From: an uncultured Verrucomicrobia subdivision 3 bacterium
Lineage (GTDB): Bacteria; Verrucomicrobiota; Verrucomicrobiia; Limisphaerales; UBA11358
DNA length: 61,803 nt
Reading direction: 5' to 3'
Assembly: GCA_903884535.1 (NCBI GenBank)
Contig: CAISEZ010000070.1
Span: 1 to 61,803, forward strand
The notes below the pieces were generated by a model. It was not told where the DNA came from and ran no database searches. It worked only from the letters and a program-made list of their open reading frames with translations. The stretch's first letter is position 1. Each line of letters starts with the position of its first letter. Shown here in pieces: positions 16,326 through 27,021 of this stretch. Position numbers and translations under genes: made by a program.

Positions 16326-18533
16326 ATGAAAACAGAATATTTTGAATCTGTGGACGTGTCAGACGTGGGCAAGAAGCGCAAGAACAACGAGGATGCCTGC
16401 CTGCGCATCCCCGCCCACGGAATTTTTCTGGTGGCCGACGGCATGGGCGGCCAGGCTGGTGGCGATCTGGCCAGCGAATCCATCACCACGACCATCCAGG
16501 ACGTTTTTGCCAAGGCCAGTCCGGACGACACCAACACGTTGACGCGGCGGATTACGCTGTTCCGAAAAGCTGCCAATCAGGCGAGCAAGTGGATCAAAAA
16601 TTTTGCGGATGAAAAAGTCATCGGCCAGATGGGTTCCACATTGGTGGCGCTGATCGTTGACCCGGAGAATCCGGCCCGGGCCGTGGCGTTGCATGCCGGC
16701 GACAGCCGTTTGTATCGGTATCGCAAAGGCGAGTTGAAACAGATCACCGTGGATCATTCGGCCATCGAGGCGCTGGCGGCGAAGCTAGGGCTGAAGCCGG
16801 AGCAAATCCCGGCGAAGTATCAAAACGAATTGACCCGCGCGGTGGGCTTGACCGAAATGGTCGAGTTGGAAAAAACGCCGGTGGAAATATTGAGCCACGA
16901 TTTGTTTTTGATCTGTTCCGACGGGTTGACCAAGATGCTGTCGGACGAGACGATTGCCAAGCTCATCAAACAAGGGGCAAAAGAGCCGGTCACCACGCTG
17001 GCACACACGCTCATCAACGAAGCCAATGCCGCCGGTGGCCGGGACAACGTCACGGTAGTGCTGGTCAAAGCCGGCGATCTCAGCGCCGCGCCAAACGTGA
17101 TTAACCCCGAGGAGGAAGAAGAACCGAAGACGGTGATGGTGACCGTGGCGGCGGGAGCGGAAGAAGCTAATACGCCGGCCAACACGCCGGTGGATCCGCA
17201 TCCGATGCCCGACACGGCGGATGCCTATCAGGGCAACACGCCGCAGCCGGAAACCCCGACGCCCGACAAAACGCCCACGCCAATTACACCGCCGCCGGTG
17301 ACACCAACGCCGGTGCCAACGCCAAAACTTTCAACTCCGACGCCAATACCACAGCCTGCGCCGCAACCAGCGATTCAACCGACACCCACACCGGTTCCGC
17401 CGGTGAAACAGCCGGTGGTCGTGGAAGAAAAAAAAGAAGCGAAGAAAATTGTCGCGGTTGAATCCAAAAAATCTCCGGTTGTCCCAGTGCTGGTGATCGT
17501 GGTTGTGCTCGCGGTGGCGGCGGTTGGAATTTGGTTCGCCGTTGGTTCAAAACCAACGTCCACCACCGTTCCAGTTGCCACGCCGGTGACTAACTTGCCG
17601 CCCGTTGTTGCGGTGGCCGCCCAGCCGCCAAAGGTTGTCACTCCGGTCGTTGCGGCCACGAAAACTACACCGGTTGAGAGTGCGGCGAGTGTGGCGGCAC
17701 AAGCGCAGGCCAGTGCTCTGGTGGCTTATCGCGAGGTGATGAAGAACGCTCAGGCCGCGTTGGATCAGCAGGATTACGCCGCCGCCGCCGCTTCCGCCGT
17801 GGCCGCATTGCAGAAAGTGCCGAACGATGCGGCGGCCATGAAACTCCGCGATAGCTCCCAGAAATTTGCCGGGGAATATAATCAAGCCGTGACGCAAGCG
17901 CAGTCGGCGTATCAGCGCGGCGATTACGCCGGCGCAATAAGTTTGGCGGATCAAGCTTTGTCGCTGCGGAAAAATGATGCGGCCATGCAGAAGCTTAAAT
18001 CGGATGCGGACACGCAGGCCAAAGTGGTGGCGGCATATCGCGAGGCGATGAAGAATGCGCAGGCTGCGTTTGACGGCCATGATTACAAAAATTCAGCGGC
18101 CTGGGCGGCGGTGGCATTACAGAAAATTCCCGGCGAGCCGGCGGGGACGAAGCTGCAGGAAAATGCGCAACGCCAGTTGGCCGCCCTTGCCGAAACCGAG
18201 CGCAAATTTCAGGCGACTCTGCAAGCCGGACAGGATGCCTTCAAGTCGGGCAATTACGCGCTGACCACCGCGAAAGCCAACGAAGCACTGCAACTCAAGC
18301 CAAACGATCCGATGGCCACTCAATTAGCCAAGCAAGGCCAGGCCAATGCGGAATTTGAGAACGCCCGCAAATTGTTCAATCAGGGTGATTATGATGCCGT
18401 GGCCAAAGCGTGCAGCGCTTATCCGGGCGTCGAAGTTTTTGTCCAATTGGAAAAAGACAGCCGCACGGAACAAGCTGCGCTGGCGGAGTTATCAATGGAG
18501 CTTCAACAATTTAAATATCAGCGGAGCCACTAA
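16326..18533 (+). CDS. PP2C-type Ser/Thr phosphatase with membrane anchor and TPR-like tail (3' end disrupted)
   Basis: Residues 1-250 are a cytoplasmic PP2C/Stp phosphatase: NNEDACLR, LVADGMGGQAGGD (metal-binding Asp38), HAGDSRLYRYR, CSDGLTKML (Asp199) and GGRDNVTVV (Asp240). A Pro/Thr-rich linker (about 305-362) leads to one membrane helix (about 385-406). At least four TPR-like repeats follow outside the membrane (VAYREVMKNAQAALDQQDY and relatives). The start has a good ribosome site (ACAGGAAACCA before ATG). From about base 18487 the reading frame leaves recognisable TPR sequence and overlaps, out of frame, an Ig-like coding sequence, so the last 15-16 residues are probably not native. 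It would reverse Ser/Thr phosphorylation; no kinase gene is in the window. Confidence 0.85.
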   Translation: MKTEYFESVDVSDVGKKRKNNEDACLRIPAHGIFLVADGMGGQAGGDLASESITTTIQDVFAKASPDDTNTLTRRITLFRKAANQASKWIKNFADEKVIGQMGSTLVALIVDPENPARAVALHAGDSRLYRYRKGELKQITVDHSAIEALAAKLGLKPEQIPAKYQNELTRAVGLTEMVELEKTPVEILSHDLFLICSDGLTKMLSDETIAKLIKQGAKEPVTTLAHTLINEANAAGGRDNVTVVLVKAGDLSAAPNVINPEEEEEPKTVMVTVAAGAEEANTPANTPVDPHPMPDTADAYQGNTPQPETPTPDKTPTPITPPPVTPTPVPTPKLSTPTPIPQPAPQPAIQPTPTPVPPVKQPVVVEEKKEAKKIVAVESKKSPVVPVLVIVVVLAVAAVGIWFAVGSKPTSTTVPVATPVTNLPPVVAVAAQPPKVVTPVVAATKTTPVESAASVAAQAQASALVAYREVMKNAQAALDQQDYAAAAASAVAALQKVPNDAAAMKLRDSSQKFAGEYNQAVTQAQSAYQRGDYAGAISLADQALSLRKNDAAMQKLKSDADTQAKVVAAYREAMKNAQAAFDGHDYKNSAAWAAVALQKIPGEPAGTKLQENAQRQLAALAETERKFQATLQAGQDAFKSGNYALTTAKANEALQLKPNDPMATQLAKQGQANAEFENARKLFNQGDYDAVAKACSAYPGVEVFVQLEKDSRTEQAALAELSMELQQFKYQRSH

Positions 18534-21500
18534 CGCCACCTTGACATTGACCAATATTCAACTGGTTCAGGCGGGCAACTATGTTTTACTGGTGACGAAT
18601 AACTATGGTTTTACCATCAGTTCCAACGCCGTGCTGACCGTGGTGGTGCCGTCCGTGCCGCCGACAATACTGGCCCAGACTCCAAGCCAGATTGTGTTGT
18701 TGAACAGTGCGGTGACTTTCAGTGTGACGGTAAATGGTTCCGCTCCGTTGAGTTATTTATGGCAGCGCAATGGCGTGCAGATTCCGGGTGCGACTAATTC
18801 CAGCTACACGCTTTACAATGCGCAGCTATCGGATTCCGGTAGCAAATTCAGATGCTTCGTCACTAACGCTTACGGCTCGGCAAGCAGCACCAACGTGTCG
18901 CTCAAGGTTATCAATTCTACAATGGCCAATGACTTGTGCAGCGGGGCGATTGTCATCACCAACGCGAGTTTTACCAATGCACAATCCACGGTCGCAGCCA
19001 CCTCATTTGGCGACCCAGCGCCGGATTGTGTGGATGGATTTGGCCACGGCGTCTGGTATCAATTCACCGCGCCGGTCGCCGGCTTGCTGATCGTGGATAC
19101 TTTTGGCAGTGACTTTGACACCGGCTTGGCACTTTATTCTGGCTCCTGCGATTCGCTGACTGAAGTAGCCTGCAACGACGACACCGGCGGCGTGACTTCA
19201 CAGGTTATCCTGCCGACCACTGCCGGCACGACTTACTATATTATCGCCGGCGGTTATAGTTCTGATGCCGGAAATCTAGTCATGCACTTGAACCATCTGA
19301 CGCCTCCGTCGTTTGTGGTGCAGCCGACCAACCAGTCGGTGGTGGTCAGCAGCAACGTCAGCCTCAGCACCACGCTGGCCGGCACGCTGCCGATGAGTTT
19401 CCAATGGTATTTTAATAACACGCCGATGGTGGATGGCGGTCGCATCAGCGGTTCGACGAACTCTACTCTGAACATTGCCAACGTGCTGACCAACGATGGC
19501 GGCAACTACCAATTGGTCGCGTCCAACCAGATTGGCGTCGCCACCAGTTCCGTGGCGATCCTGACGCCGATTATTTTGCCGCCAGTCATCACGCAACAAC
19601 CTTTGGGGCAGTCCGTGCTGATTGGCTCGAATGTCACCTTTACTGCGGGAATTGACGGCACGCCGCCTTATAGTTTTCAATGGTCATTCAACGGCGCAGT
19701 TCTCACCGATGATGGATTTCATGTTTTTGGTTCGGCGACAGCGAGCCTGATCATCTCCAATCTGACCACAGCGGATGCCGGCGATTATAGTCTGACCATC
19801 ACCAACCTTTCTGGTTCCACCAATACCATGGCGGCGACGCTGGTGGTGTTAGTTCCACCGATCATTACCACGCAACCGGTCGGGCGCTCGGTGCCGGTTG
19901 GTTTGCCAACAACCTTTAATGCCGTGGCCACTGGCATTCCCACGCCGAACTACCAATGGCAGTTAAACGGCACCAACATTTCTGGAGCGAATAATTTCAG
20001 CTATCAAATCCCGGCGGTTGGCATGAATACTCTTGGTAACTACCAGGTAATTGTCAGTAATTCGGTTGGTATGGCCACCAGTGTCGTCGCGCAACTGACC
20101 TTTGGCCCGGTGGCCGCTTGGGGAAGAAACTATAATAACGAATCGCTGCCGCCGCCGGGATTGAGCAACGTCACCGCCATCGCCGGCATTTCCGGCGCCG
20201 GTTTTGCTGTCCGGAATAACGGCAGTGTGGTGTCCTGGGGAAGCGGTGTTGCCACGGTGATTCCCGCCGGCGCGACCAATGTGGCGGCGCTCTCCGCTTC
20301 CGGCAACGGCGCTGTTGCCGCGTTGCGGGCTGATGGCACGGTGATCGGCTGGAACACGCAGATTCCAGCATTGAGTAATATTGTTTCCGTGGCCGAAGGC
20401 GGCAATAATTTTGGCATCGCATTGCGGGCCGAAGGCACGGTGACTAATTGGGGCGTTATCTCCTACAGCGTGCCCCCCGCCGGATTGAATCATGTGATTG
20501 CCATTGCCGCTGGCTATGCCCATTCGCTAGCGTTGCGGAATGATGGAACTGTGGTTGCCTGGGGCACCGGTGCCGGAACCAATGCTCCTGCCGGACTGAA
20601 CAACGTGATTGCAATCGCGGCGGGTTATTCCCATAGCCTGGCGTTGAAATCCAACGGCACCGTGACCGCCTGGGGCACCGGCAATGGCACCAATGTTCCC
20701 GGCGGTTTGACCAATGTGACGGCAATTTCCGCCAGCGTCTATTCTTCCAGTCAGACATTATGCCTCGCTCTTAAATCCGACGGCAAAGTTGTTGCCTGGG
20801 GCGATAATCTCAATGGTGAAACCAATGTGCCGCCGGCCTTGAACAACCTGGTTTCCGTTGCGTTGCCGCCTCGCCATATCACGCTCTCGCATTGGTAAAT
20901 GACGGCAGTCCGCAAATCTTGCATCCTCCGGTCGGCCTAACTGCTTACACCGGTCGCGGCGTGACGCTGCAAGCCACCGCCGTTGGTGCCGCGCCATTGA
21001 GTTATCAATGGCTGCTCAATGGAACAAATATTCCCGGCGCCACGAATACCAGTCTAGTCATCTCCAATGTCCAGTTTAGTAATGCTGGTAACTATCAGTT
21101 GTTTGTCAGCAACAGTATCAACACCGCGTTGAGTCTGTCGGCTCCATTGAATGTTATCAGCAATAACACGCTTACATTCTTGAGCCTGCCCGCCAGCCGG
21201 ACCAATTATCAGGGCAGCAAAGTTACGCTGGGCGCAACCGTGCTCGGCAATGGACCGGTGAGCTACCTGTGGTATTACTCGACGAATAGCCAGAATAATT
21301 TCACCGCTGTTCCGGGTGCGACGAACGACACGCTGGTGCTGGATCCGGCGTTGGCAGCCAACTCGGGTTATTATTATGTCACAGCGAGTAACGGCTTCAA
21401 TAAACTTAACCAGGTCTCTGCCGCCGGCGGTTCACCAACGTATCTACGCGTGCTGTTTGCCAAGGCGTGTGGCTACCTCGCCACCGATCCGCCGACTAAT

Positions 21501-23489
21501 TTGGTGGTGAGCAATGCCGTCGCCATCGCCGTGGGCAATACTGGATTGGGAACTTCGGCCGGACATTATCTGGTGCTGAAGTCGGACGGGAAAATTTCGA
21601 GTTGGTCGGGTGGCTTTGTCAGTTACGGCGAAACTAATGTGACGGCCTTGAGTAATTCCATTGTCACCGCCATCGCCGCCGGATATCAGGATAGTTTGGC
21701 GTTGAAATCCGATGGCACCGTGTATGCGTGGGGTTACAACAATTCCGGCGAAACGAATGTGCCGGCGGGATTAAACGGAGTCACGGCCATTGCCTGCGGT
21801 GATTATCATGATTTGGCCTTGAAATCGGACGGCACCGTCGCTGGCTGGGGACAGAACACTTATGGGCAGACCACCAACACTGCCGCGACCAACGTCGTTG
21901 CCATTGCTGCCGGTGGACAAAACAGCATCGCTTTGATTTCGGATGGTTCGGTCACCACTTGGGGTTTGTATGGTATCGCCAGACAATGGCCCATTCCAAC
22001 CACCGCCACCAACATCATCGCCGTCGCCGCCGGCGGCTCGCACTTCCTCGCACTGCGCGCGAACGGAACCGTGGCCGGCTGGGGCAACAATACTTACGGT
22101 CAGGCCACCACTCCGGCTAACTGGAGCAACATTGTCGCCATTGCCGCCGCGGGGAATCATAGCCTCGCCTTGCGCAACGACGGGACCATCCTGACCTTGG
22201 GAAATTACTACAACGGCCCCACATCAAACCCTGGATCGGTTCCCTCCGATCTGGCCAATGTCATTGCCATCGCAAGTGGAGGCGACCATGATCTCGCGCT
22301 GTTCGGCACGCGCGCGCCGTCGTTCACCATCCAGCCGTGGAACCGAACTATTCCGGCGGGCGTCTCGACCAATATTACCTTGGCGGCCAAATGCGCCGGC
22401 GTTCAACCCATCCGATTCCAATGGCAGTTGAATGGAACGAATGTTTCCGGCGCAACCAATGACACATTAATTATAGGCAATTTCGGCAAACCAAATATCT
22501 TGCTTCCAACCGGAGCTTATCAACTCATCGCCAGCAATGCCTACGGCGTCGCCGTCAGCAAATATGCCAAGGTCACCATGTTCATTCCGCTCGGCATCGC
22601 GCTCAACGCCACGAACCTGGTCTGGACTTCCAGCGGCAACGCATCCTGGTTCGGGGAGACGAACATCACGCACGACGGCGTGTCGGCTGTGCAGAGTGGT
22701 GGTATTGGCGCGCTGCAGGAAACTATTTTGCAAACCACCGTCGGCACGAATGTCGCCGGCACTTATACCTTCTGGTGGAAGGTTTCTTCCGAGCAGGATT
22801 TCGACTTCCTTGAATTCCGGCTGAATGGCACGGTGCAGACCAGTATCTCCGGTGAGGTGGACTGGCAGCAGGTCAGCATCCCCGTCGCCGCCGGCACGAA
22901 TACGCTCATGTGGCGCTATTCCAAGGATGCTTCGTTTGACGGCGGACAGGACGCGGGCTGGGTGGATCAATTTGGCTTCACTCCGGCACCCGTCATCCTC
23001 CAGCAGCCACTACCTGCCGTTCAGACCGTGAACATGGGCGCGACGGTGTCCTTCCGAACCGTTGCGACCGGGATTCCCACCCTGAATTACCAGTGGTGGC
23101 AGAACGTCACCAATTCGATTGGCGGCAACAGTCCCGCAATTACTTTGAGCAATGTGGGGCGCGCTCAAAACGGAACCTACTGCGTGTGCGTCACCAATGC
23201 CGGCGGCAGCGTCACCAGCAGCGCCGTGAGCCTGAAAGTGCTGGTGCCGCAAGTTTTGGGCACACCGCAAATGATGCCAGACGGCTCATTCCAATTGACC
23301 TCAACGGATGCGAACGGCGGCTTGCTCGCGGCATCCGACCTCGTCAATTTTGAGGCGCAGGTCAGCACCAACTTGATGAACTGGGTGACGCTGCCCAATG
23401 CCTTGAGCCTCACGAACGGCATGCTGTTGCTGTCCGATCCGCCGCAGACGAATTCTCCGGCGCGTTATTATCGCATCATCGAGCATTGA
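18487..23489 (+). pseudogene. Giant Ig/PPC/RCC1 repeat surface protein, 5'-truncated and frameshifted
   Basis: Coding sequence begins mid-way through an Ig-like domain (SYQWSFNNLNISGATN), with no signal peptide or plausible start of its own. It then encodes an Ig module, a PPC-like domain (NDLCSGAIVITNASF to NLVMHLNHL, about 18930-19290), further Ig modules, RCC1-like repeats (VAAWGRNY..., VVAWGTGAGTNAPAGLNNV), another Ig block, a second RCC1 block (21530-22310), a concanavalin-like stretch with WWKVSSEQDFDFLEF, a last Ig module and an end module (SPARYYRIIEH). A frame change occurs at about 20857-20866: frame 1 ends at 20898 while the continuation (HALALVNDGSPQ) is in frame 3 and runs to 23489. 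Intact relatives would be secreted adhesive or carbohydrate-binding proteins. As it stands it is probably not expressed as one protein. Confidence 0.75.
20857..20866 (+). repeat. 5-bp tandem duplication causing a frameshift
   Basis: GTTGC is present twice in direct tandem (20857-20861 and 20862-20866). Deleting one copy makes the reading continuous: VSVAASPYHALALVNDG, a normal RCC1-repeat sequence. With both copies, the upstream frame runs to a stop at 20896-20898. Confidence 0.8.
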
Positions 23490-23528
23490 AACGGGCCGGA
23501 TTGAAATTCAATTCAATCGGCTTCCAAC

Positions 23529-23562
23529 TTGCCGCCGGCGCGGGAATTTCTATAATTCCCGC
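23529..23562 (+). promoter_or_regulatory. serS promoter with hairpin abutting the start codon
   Basis: TTGCCG (23529-23534), a 16-bp spacer and a perfect TATAAT (23551-23556) are followed by 6 bp and then the serS GTG at 23563. Transcription would start at or next to the GTG. The same DNA contains an inverted repeat, GCGGGAATT (23540-23548) with AATTCCCGC (23554-23562), centred on the -10 box. There is no ribosome-binding site. In a leaderless message the hairpin would exist only in DNA or in read-through RNA. Confidence 0.6.
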
Positions 23563-24864
23563 GTGCTCGACATCAAATTGATCCGCGACAAAGCCGATTT
23601 CGTCCGTGCCCGCCTCGCCACGCGCGGGGCAGGGGACGAAAGCAAGATTGACGAACTGCTCCGGTTCGACGAACAACGGCGCAGAGCCTTGGGCGAAGTC
23701 GAAGTGCTGAAATCCAACCGCAATCGCGTGTCCAAGGAAATCGGCGCGCTCATGGGCCAAAAAAAACTGACCGAGGCCGAAGCCAAAAAATCCGAGACGC
23801 GCGAGCTGGGCGACAAGATTTCCGCACTCGAAAAACAGGTCGCCGAGGCGGAAGTTGCGCGCGATTCGCTGATGTTGCAATTGCCAAACCTGCCGCACGA
23901 GTCCGTCCCGCTTGGCAAGACGGCGGAAGATAATCCGATCGTCCGCATGCACGGCGAAAAAGCCAGCCACAGTTTCAAGCCGAAATCGCACATCGAATTG
24001 TGCGAGTCGCTCAAGCTGGTGGATTTTGCGCGGGCGACCAAACTTTCCGGCAGCGGATTTTTGCTCTACACGAATTGGGGCGCGCGGCTGGAACGCGCGT
24101 TGATTTCGTTCCTGCTCGACTTGCACATCACGCAGCACGACTACACGGAAGTGTCGCCACCGCTCATGGTCGGCGAGCAATGTCTGGTCGGCGTCGGCCA
24201 ATTCCCAAAATTCAAGGACCAATATTACGGCGTGGCCGAGGGCGACGACGCGAAAAATCTTGGTAAACTTTATTTGATTCCCACGGCGGAAACGCCCGTG
24301 GCCAACATTCATCGCGAGGAAATTTTGGCGGAGAAACAATTACCCATTCGCTACTGCGCCTACACGCCCTGTTTTCGTGGCGAAGCGGGCGCGGCGGGCG
24401 TCGGCACGCGCGGCATGATCCGCGTGCATCAGTTCGACAAAGTGGAACTGATTAAAATCGTCAAGCCGGAGAACGGTTTTGACGAGCTGGAAAAAATGGT
24501 CGGCAACGCGGAAAAAGTTTTGCAACTACTCGGGCTGCATTATCGCGTCATCACGCTCTGCACTGGCGACATGGGTTTTGGCAGCGCAAAGACCTACGAC
24601 ATCGAAGTCTGGGCGCCAGGGCAGGGCAGCTATCTCGAAGTTTCGAGCTGCTCGAACTGCGAGGATTTTCAATCGCGTCGGATGAACCTGCGTTTCAAAA
24701 CCGAAGCGGGCGAAAACAAATTCCCGCACATTCTCAACGGCAGTGGCACGGCACTCGCGCGCCTATTCGTCGCCCTCATCGAGACGCATCAGCAGGCCGA
24801 CGGTTCGGTGATGATTCCCGCGCCGCTGCAGCCGTATTTGAAGACCGACCGGATCACGGCGTAA
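23563..24864 (+). CDS. serS: Seryl-tRNA synthetase
   Basis: This is a class II aminoacyl-tRNA synthetase that charges tRNA-Ser in the cytoplasm. The 433-residue length is normal. The N-terminal coiled-coil arm (about residues 25-105, rich in Lys/Glu/Arg heptads) is followed by the catalytic core. Motif 2 contains CFRGEAGAAGVGTRGMIR, and motif 3 contains NGSGTALARLFVALIE. SSCSNCEDFQSRRMNLRF is the usual serine-specific segment. Translation starts at GTG, because no upstream in-frame ATG fits and the promoter sits immediately before it. glgA follows 6 bp after the stop, so the two are likely co-transcribed. Confidence 0.97.
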   Translation: MLDIKLIRDKADFVRARLATRGAGDESKIDELLRFDEQRRRALGEVEVLKSNRNRVSKEIGALMGQKKLTEAEAKKSETRELGDKISALEKQVAEAEVARDSLMLQLPNLPHESVPLGKTAEDNPIVRMHGEKASHSFKPKSHIELCESLKLVDFARATKLSGSGFLLYTNWGARLERALISFLLDLHITQHDYTEVSPPLMVGEQCLVGVGQFPKFKDQYYGVAEGDDAKNLGKLYLIPTAETPVANIHREEILAEKQLPIRYCAYTPCFRGEAGAAGVGTRGMIRVHQFDKVELIKIVKPENGFDELEKMVGNAEKVLQLLGLHYRVITLCTGDMGFGSAKTYDIEVWAPGQGSYLEVSSCSNCEDFQSRRMNLRFKTEAGENKFPHILNGSGTALARLFVALIETHQQADGSVMIPAPLQPYLKTDRITA

Positions 24865-24870
24865 TTCAAA

Positions 24871-26328
24871 ATGAAGATCCTGCTCGCCAGCAGCGAAGTT
24901 TATCCGTTTTCTAAAACGGGCGGCTTGGCGGACATGGTCGGCGCGCTCGGGGTCGCTCTGGTCAATGCCGGTCACGAAGCGCGCATCGTGACGCCGCTCT
25001 ATCGCGGCCTGCGCGACAAGTTTCCGCACATGACGCTGGTGAACTGGCACTTTGATTTGCCGCTAGGCGAACGGCACGTTAAGGCGGAGTTGTGGGAGCT
25101 TGATCTGGATTCCGGGCTGAAAATTTATTTCGTGGACCAGGCGGCTTACTTCGACCGCGCGGGAATTTATCAAGAAGGCCAGTTCAGCTACGCCGACAAT
25201 GCCGAGCGCTACATTTTTTTCTCCAAATGCGTCGTGAATCTCGCGCGTTATCTTGCGTGGAAAGCCGATGTGGTTCACCTGCACGACTGGCAGGTCGGGC
25301 TGGTGCCCGCGCTGATTCGCCACGAGCATACCAGTGCAGGGTGGGGGAAGCCGCCGGCCACCTGCGTGACCATTCACAATCTTGCTTATCAGGGTATTTT
25401 TCCGGCGGAGGCCTATGCGCTGACGAATTTGCCAAAGCATTTTTTCCACACGGAAGGCGCGGAATATTTCGGGATGTTGAATTGTCTGAAAGCAGGCATT
25501 GCGTTTGCCGATGTCATCACGACAGTCAGTCCGCGTTATGCACGCGAAATCACTACCGAAGAACTTGGGTGTGGGCTTGATGGCGTGTTGCGGCGACGAC
25601 GTGAACATCTCGTCGGCATTCTCAACGGCGTGGATTACCAGGAATGGAATCCCGCTAAGGACTCGTATTTGTCCGCACCTTTTTCGCAGTCCAAACTGAC
25701 CGGTAAAAAGAAAAACAAGGCGGCGCTGCAACAATCCGTCGCCCTGCCTGTCGCCGAAAAAATCCCGCTCTATGGAACCATTTCGCGCCTCGCCGAACAA
25801 AAAGGCGTGGACATCCAGCTCGCCGCGCTGGCTGAAATGTTGAACGCCGATATTCAGTTCGTCCTGCTCGGCAGCGGCTCGGCGGAATACGAACTCGGCT
25901 ACCGCGAACTCGCCCGCCGTTTTCCCGGCAAGATCGCCGTGCAGTTGGGCTACAACGAAGCGCTCGCGCATCAGATCGAAGCCGGCTGCGATTTTTTCCT
26001 GATGCCGTCGCGCTTCGAGCCGTGTGGCCTGAACCAAATGTATAGTTTGCGCTATGGCACCATTCCGATTGTGCGCGCCACTGGCGGGCTTGACGACAGT
26101 GTCATTGATTACGCCGAGCAGACCGACGAGGCAAACGGAATCAAATTTTACGAATACACTTCGCGTGCGCTGGCCAAGGCCATTCGTAAATCGCTCGCCA
26201 TTTATCAACAGCCGGATTTGCTCCGCCAATACCGCCGCAATGCCATGAAAGCTGATTTTTCATGGCACCGGACGGTGGAGGAATATCTGACCGTTTACTG
26301 CCGCACGCTGAAATCTTCCGAAACTTGA
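24871..26328 (+). CDS. glgA: Glycogen/starch synthase (GT5)
   Basis: GlgA transfers glucose from ADP-glucose to the non-reducing end of a growing alpha-1,4-glucan. The 485-residue protein opens with the family signature KILLASSEVYPFSKTGGLADMVG, where KTGGL binds ADP-glucose. It contains HLHDWQ and ends with the GT-B nucleotide-binding half (GTISRLAEQKGVDI, MPSRFEPCGLNQMYSLRYGTIP). Its ATG is 6 bp after serS, with no own promoter visible. It is cytoplasmic. A secreted GH13 enzyme occurs at 31379-33451, but branching and ADP-glucose-forming enzymes of the pathway are not in this window. Confidence 0.96.
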   Translation: MKILLASSEVYPFSKTGGLADMVGALGVALVNAGHEARIVTPLYRGLRDKFPHMTLVNWHFDLPLGERHVKAELWELDLDSGLKIYFVDQAAYFDRAGIYQEGQFSYADNAERYIFFSKCVVNLARYLAWKADVVHLHDWQVGLVPALIRHEHTSAGWGKPPATCVTIHNLAYQGIFPAEAYALTNLPKHFFHTEGAEYFGMLNCLKAGIAFADVITTVSPRYAREITTEELGCGLDGVLRRRREHLVGILNGVDYQEWNPAKDSYLSAPFSQSKLTGKKKNKAALQQSVALPVAEKIPLYGTISRLAEQKGVDIQLAALAEMLNADIQFVLLGSGSAEYELGYRELARRFPGKIAVQLGYNEALAHQIEAGCDFFLMPSRFEPCGLNQMYSLRYGTIPIVRATGGLDDSVIDYAEQTDEANGIKFYEYTSRALAKAIRKSLAIYQQPDLLRQYRRNAMKADFSWHRTVEEYLTVYCRTLKSSET

Positions 26329-26363
26329 AAGCGCACCAAGCCTACGAACAGTTGCCTGCGGGG

Positions 26364-26741
26364 TTACGGGATAACATGAGCCGGGGTCACCGTTGTGCCG
26401 AGCGAGCAGGTCGGAATATTTCCGATGATGCTGTCTTGGTAATAGTCACCGCCCACGGGGCAAGGCGGCAGGCTTCCCGCTGAATTAAGTTTAATATACG
26501 GCGTGAGGTCTGTTGGAAAATTGATTGATTGGCCGGAACTCTTGCCGTGTTCAATCGCAAACTGGTTCGCCGCCGCGTCAATCTGGCGGAGGTTGTTGAT
26601 GCAAGCATTAGCCTGTGATTTGGCACGGGCTTTGACGAAGTTAGGAATCGCGATTGCCGCCAGGAGACCAATGATGGCCACAACAATCATGATTTCCACC
26701 AAAGTAAACCCTGCCTTTTGAAAGTTCTGATTATTTTTCAC
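26364..26741 (-). CDS. Type II secretion/type IV pilin-like pseudopilin
   Basis: A small protein of about 125 residues with a prepilin N-terminus: short basic leader, then KAGFTLVEIMIVVAIIGLLAAIAIPNF. Cleavage is expected after Gly, with N-methylation of Phe, and Glu5 is present. The remaining globular part has RAKSQANACINNLRQIDAAANQFAIEHG, typical of PulG/GspG-like pseudopilins, plus two cysteines (in PPCPVGG and PTCSLG). It is a subunit of a secretion pseudopilus or a type IV pilus-like fibre. The start is uncertain: GTG at 26741 or TTG at 26753, both without a ribosome site. About 280 bp of A+T-rich non-coding DNA lies upstream and probably carries the promoter. Confidence 0.85.
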   Translation of the reverse strand: MKNNQNFQKAGFTLVEIMIVVAIIGLLAAIAIPNFVKARAKSQANACINNLRQIDAAANQFAIEHGKSSGQSINFPTDLTPYIKLNSAGSLPPCPVGGDYYQDSIIGNIPTCSLGTTVTPAHVIP

Positions 26742-27021
26742 TTGGCAAGTCAAGTAGCATGATAAGTGCCAGACATAATCCTGTGGTTTCCTTGAGAATG
26801 TTACAACATGTGTGTCTCGTTTAAGTGATGCATGTAAAAGATGATGACGTATATTTATATTTCCCTTGTCCTACGCATTCGCTTAATCGGATGGAACTGC
26901 TAAAAAATTGGTAAATCAAGATCCCTTACCTGACGCCGCTGCGGAACAATACAACCCACGAACGTATTAAATATAACAAACATTGTGCATCTCTAATTAA
27001 TTCCTTGTGCTGGGCAATGGT

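Noticed and set aside
18470..20900. Programmed frameshifting that would fuse PP2C, Ig and RCC1 parts into one protein
   Set aside because: No slippery heptamer or stimulatory structure is visible at 18487, and the 5-bp duplication at 20857 is a mutation-type event. Decay or misassembly is simpler, though the final frame does match that of PP2C.
21530..22310. DNA-level tandem repeat array in the RCC1 region
   Set aside because: The repetition is at protein level (AWGxNxxGQT-type repeats), with diverged nucleotides, as expected for a beta-propeller.
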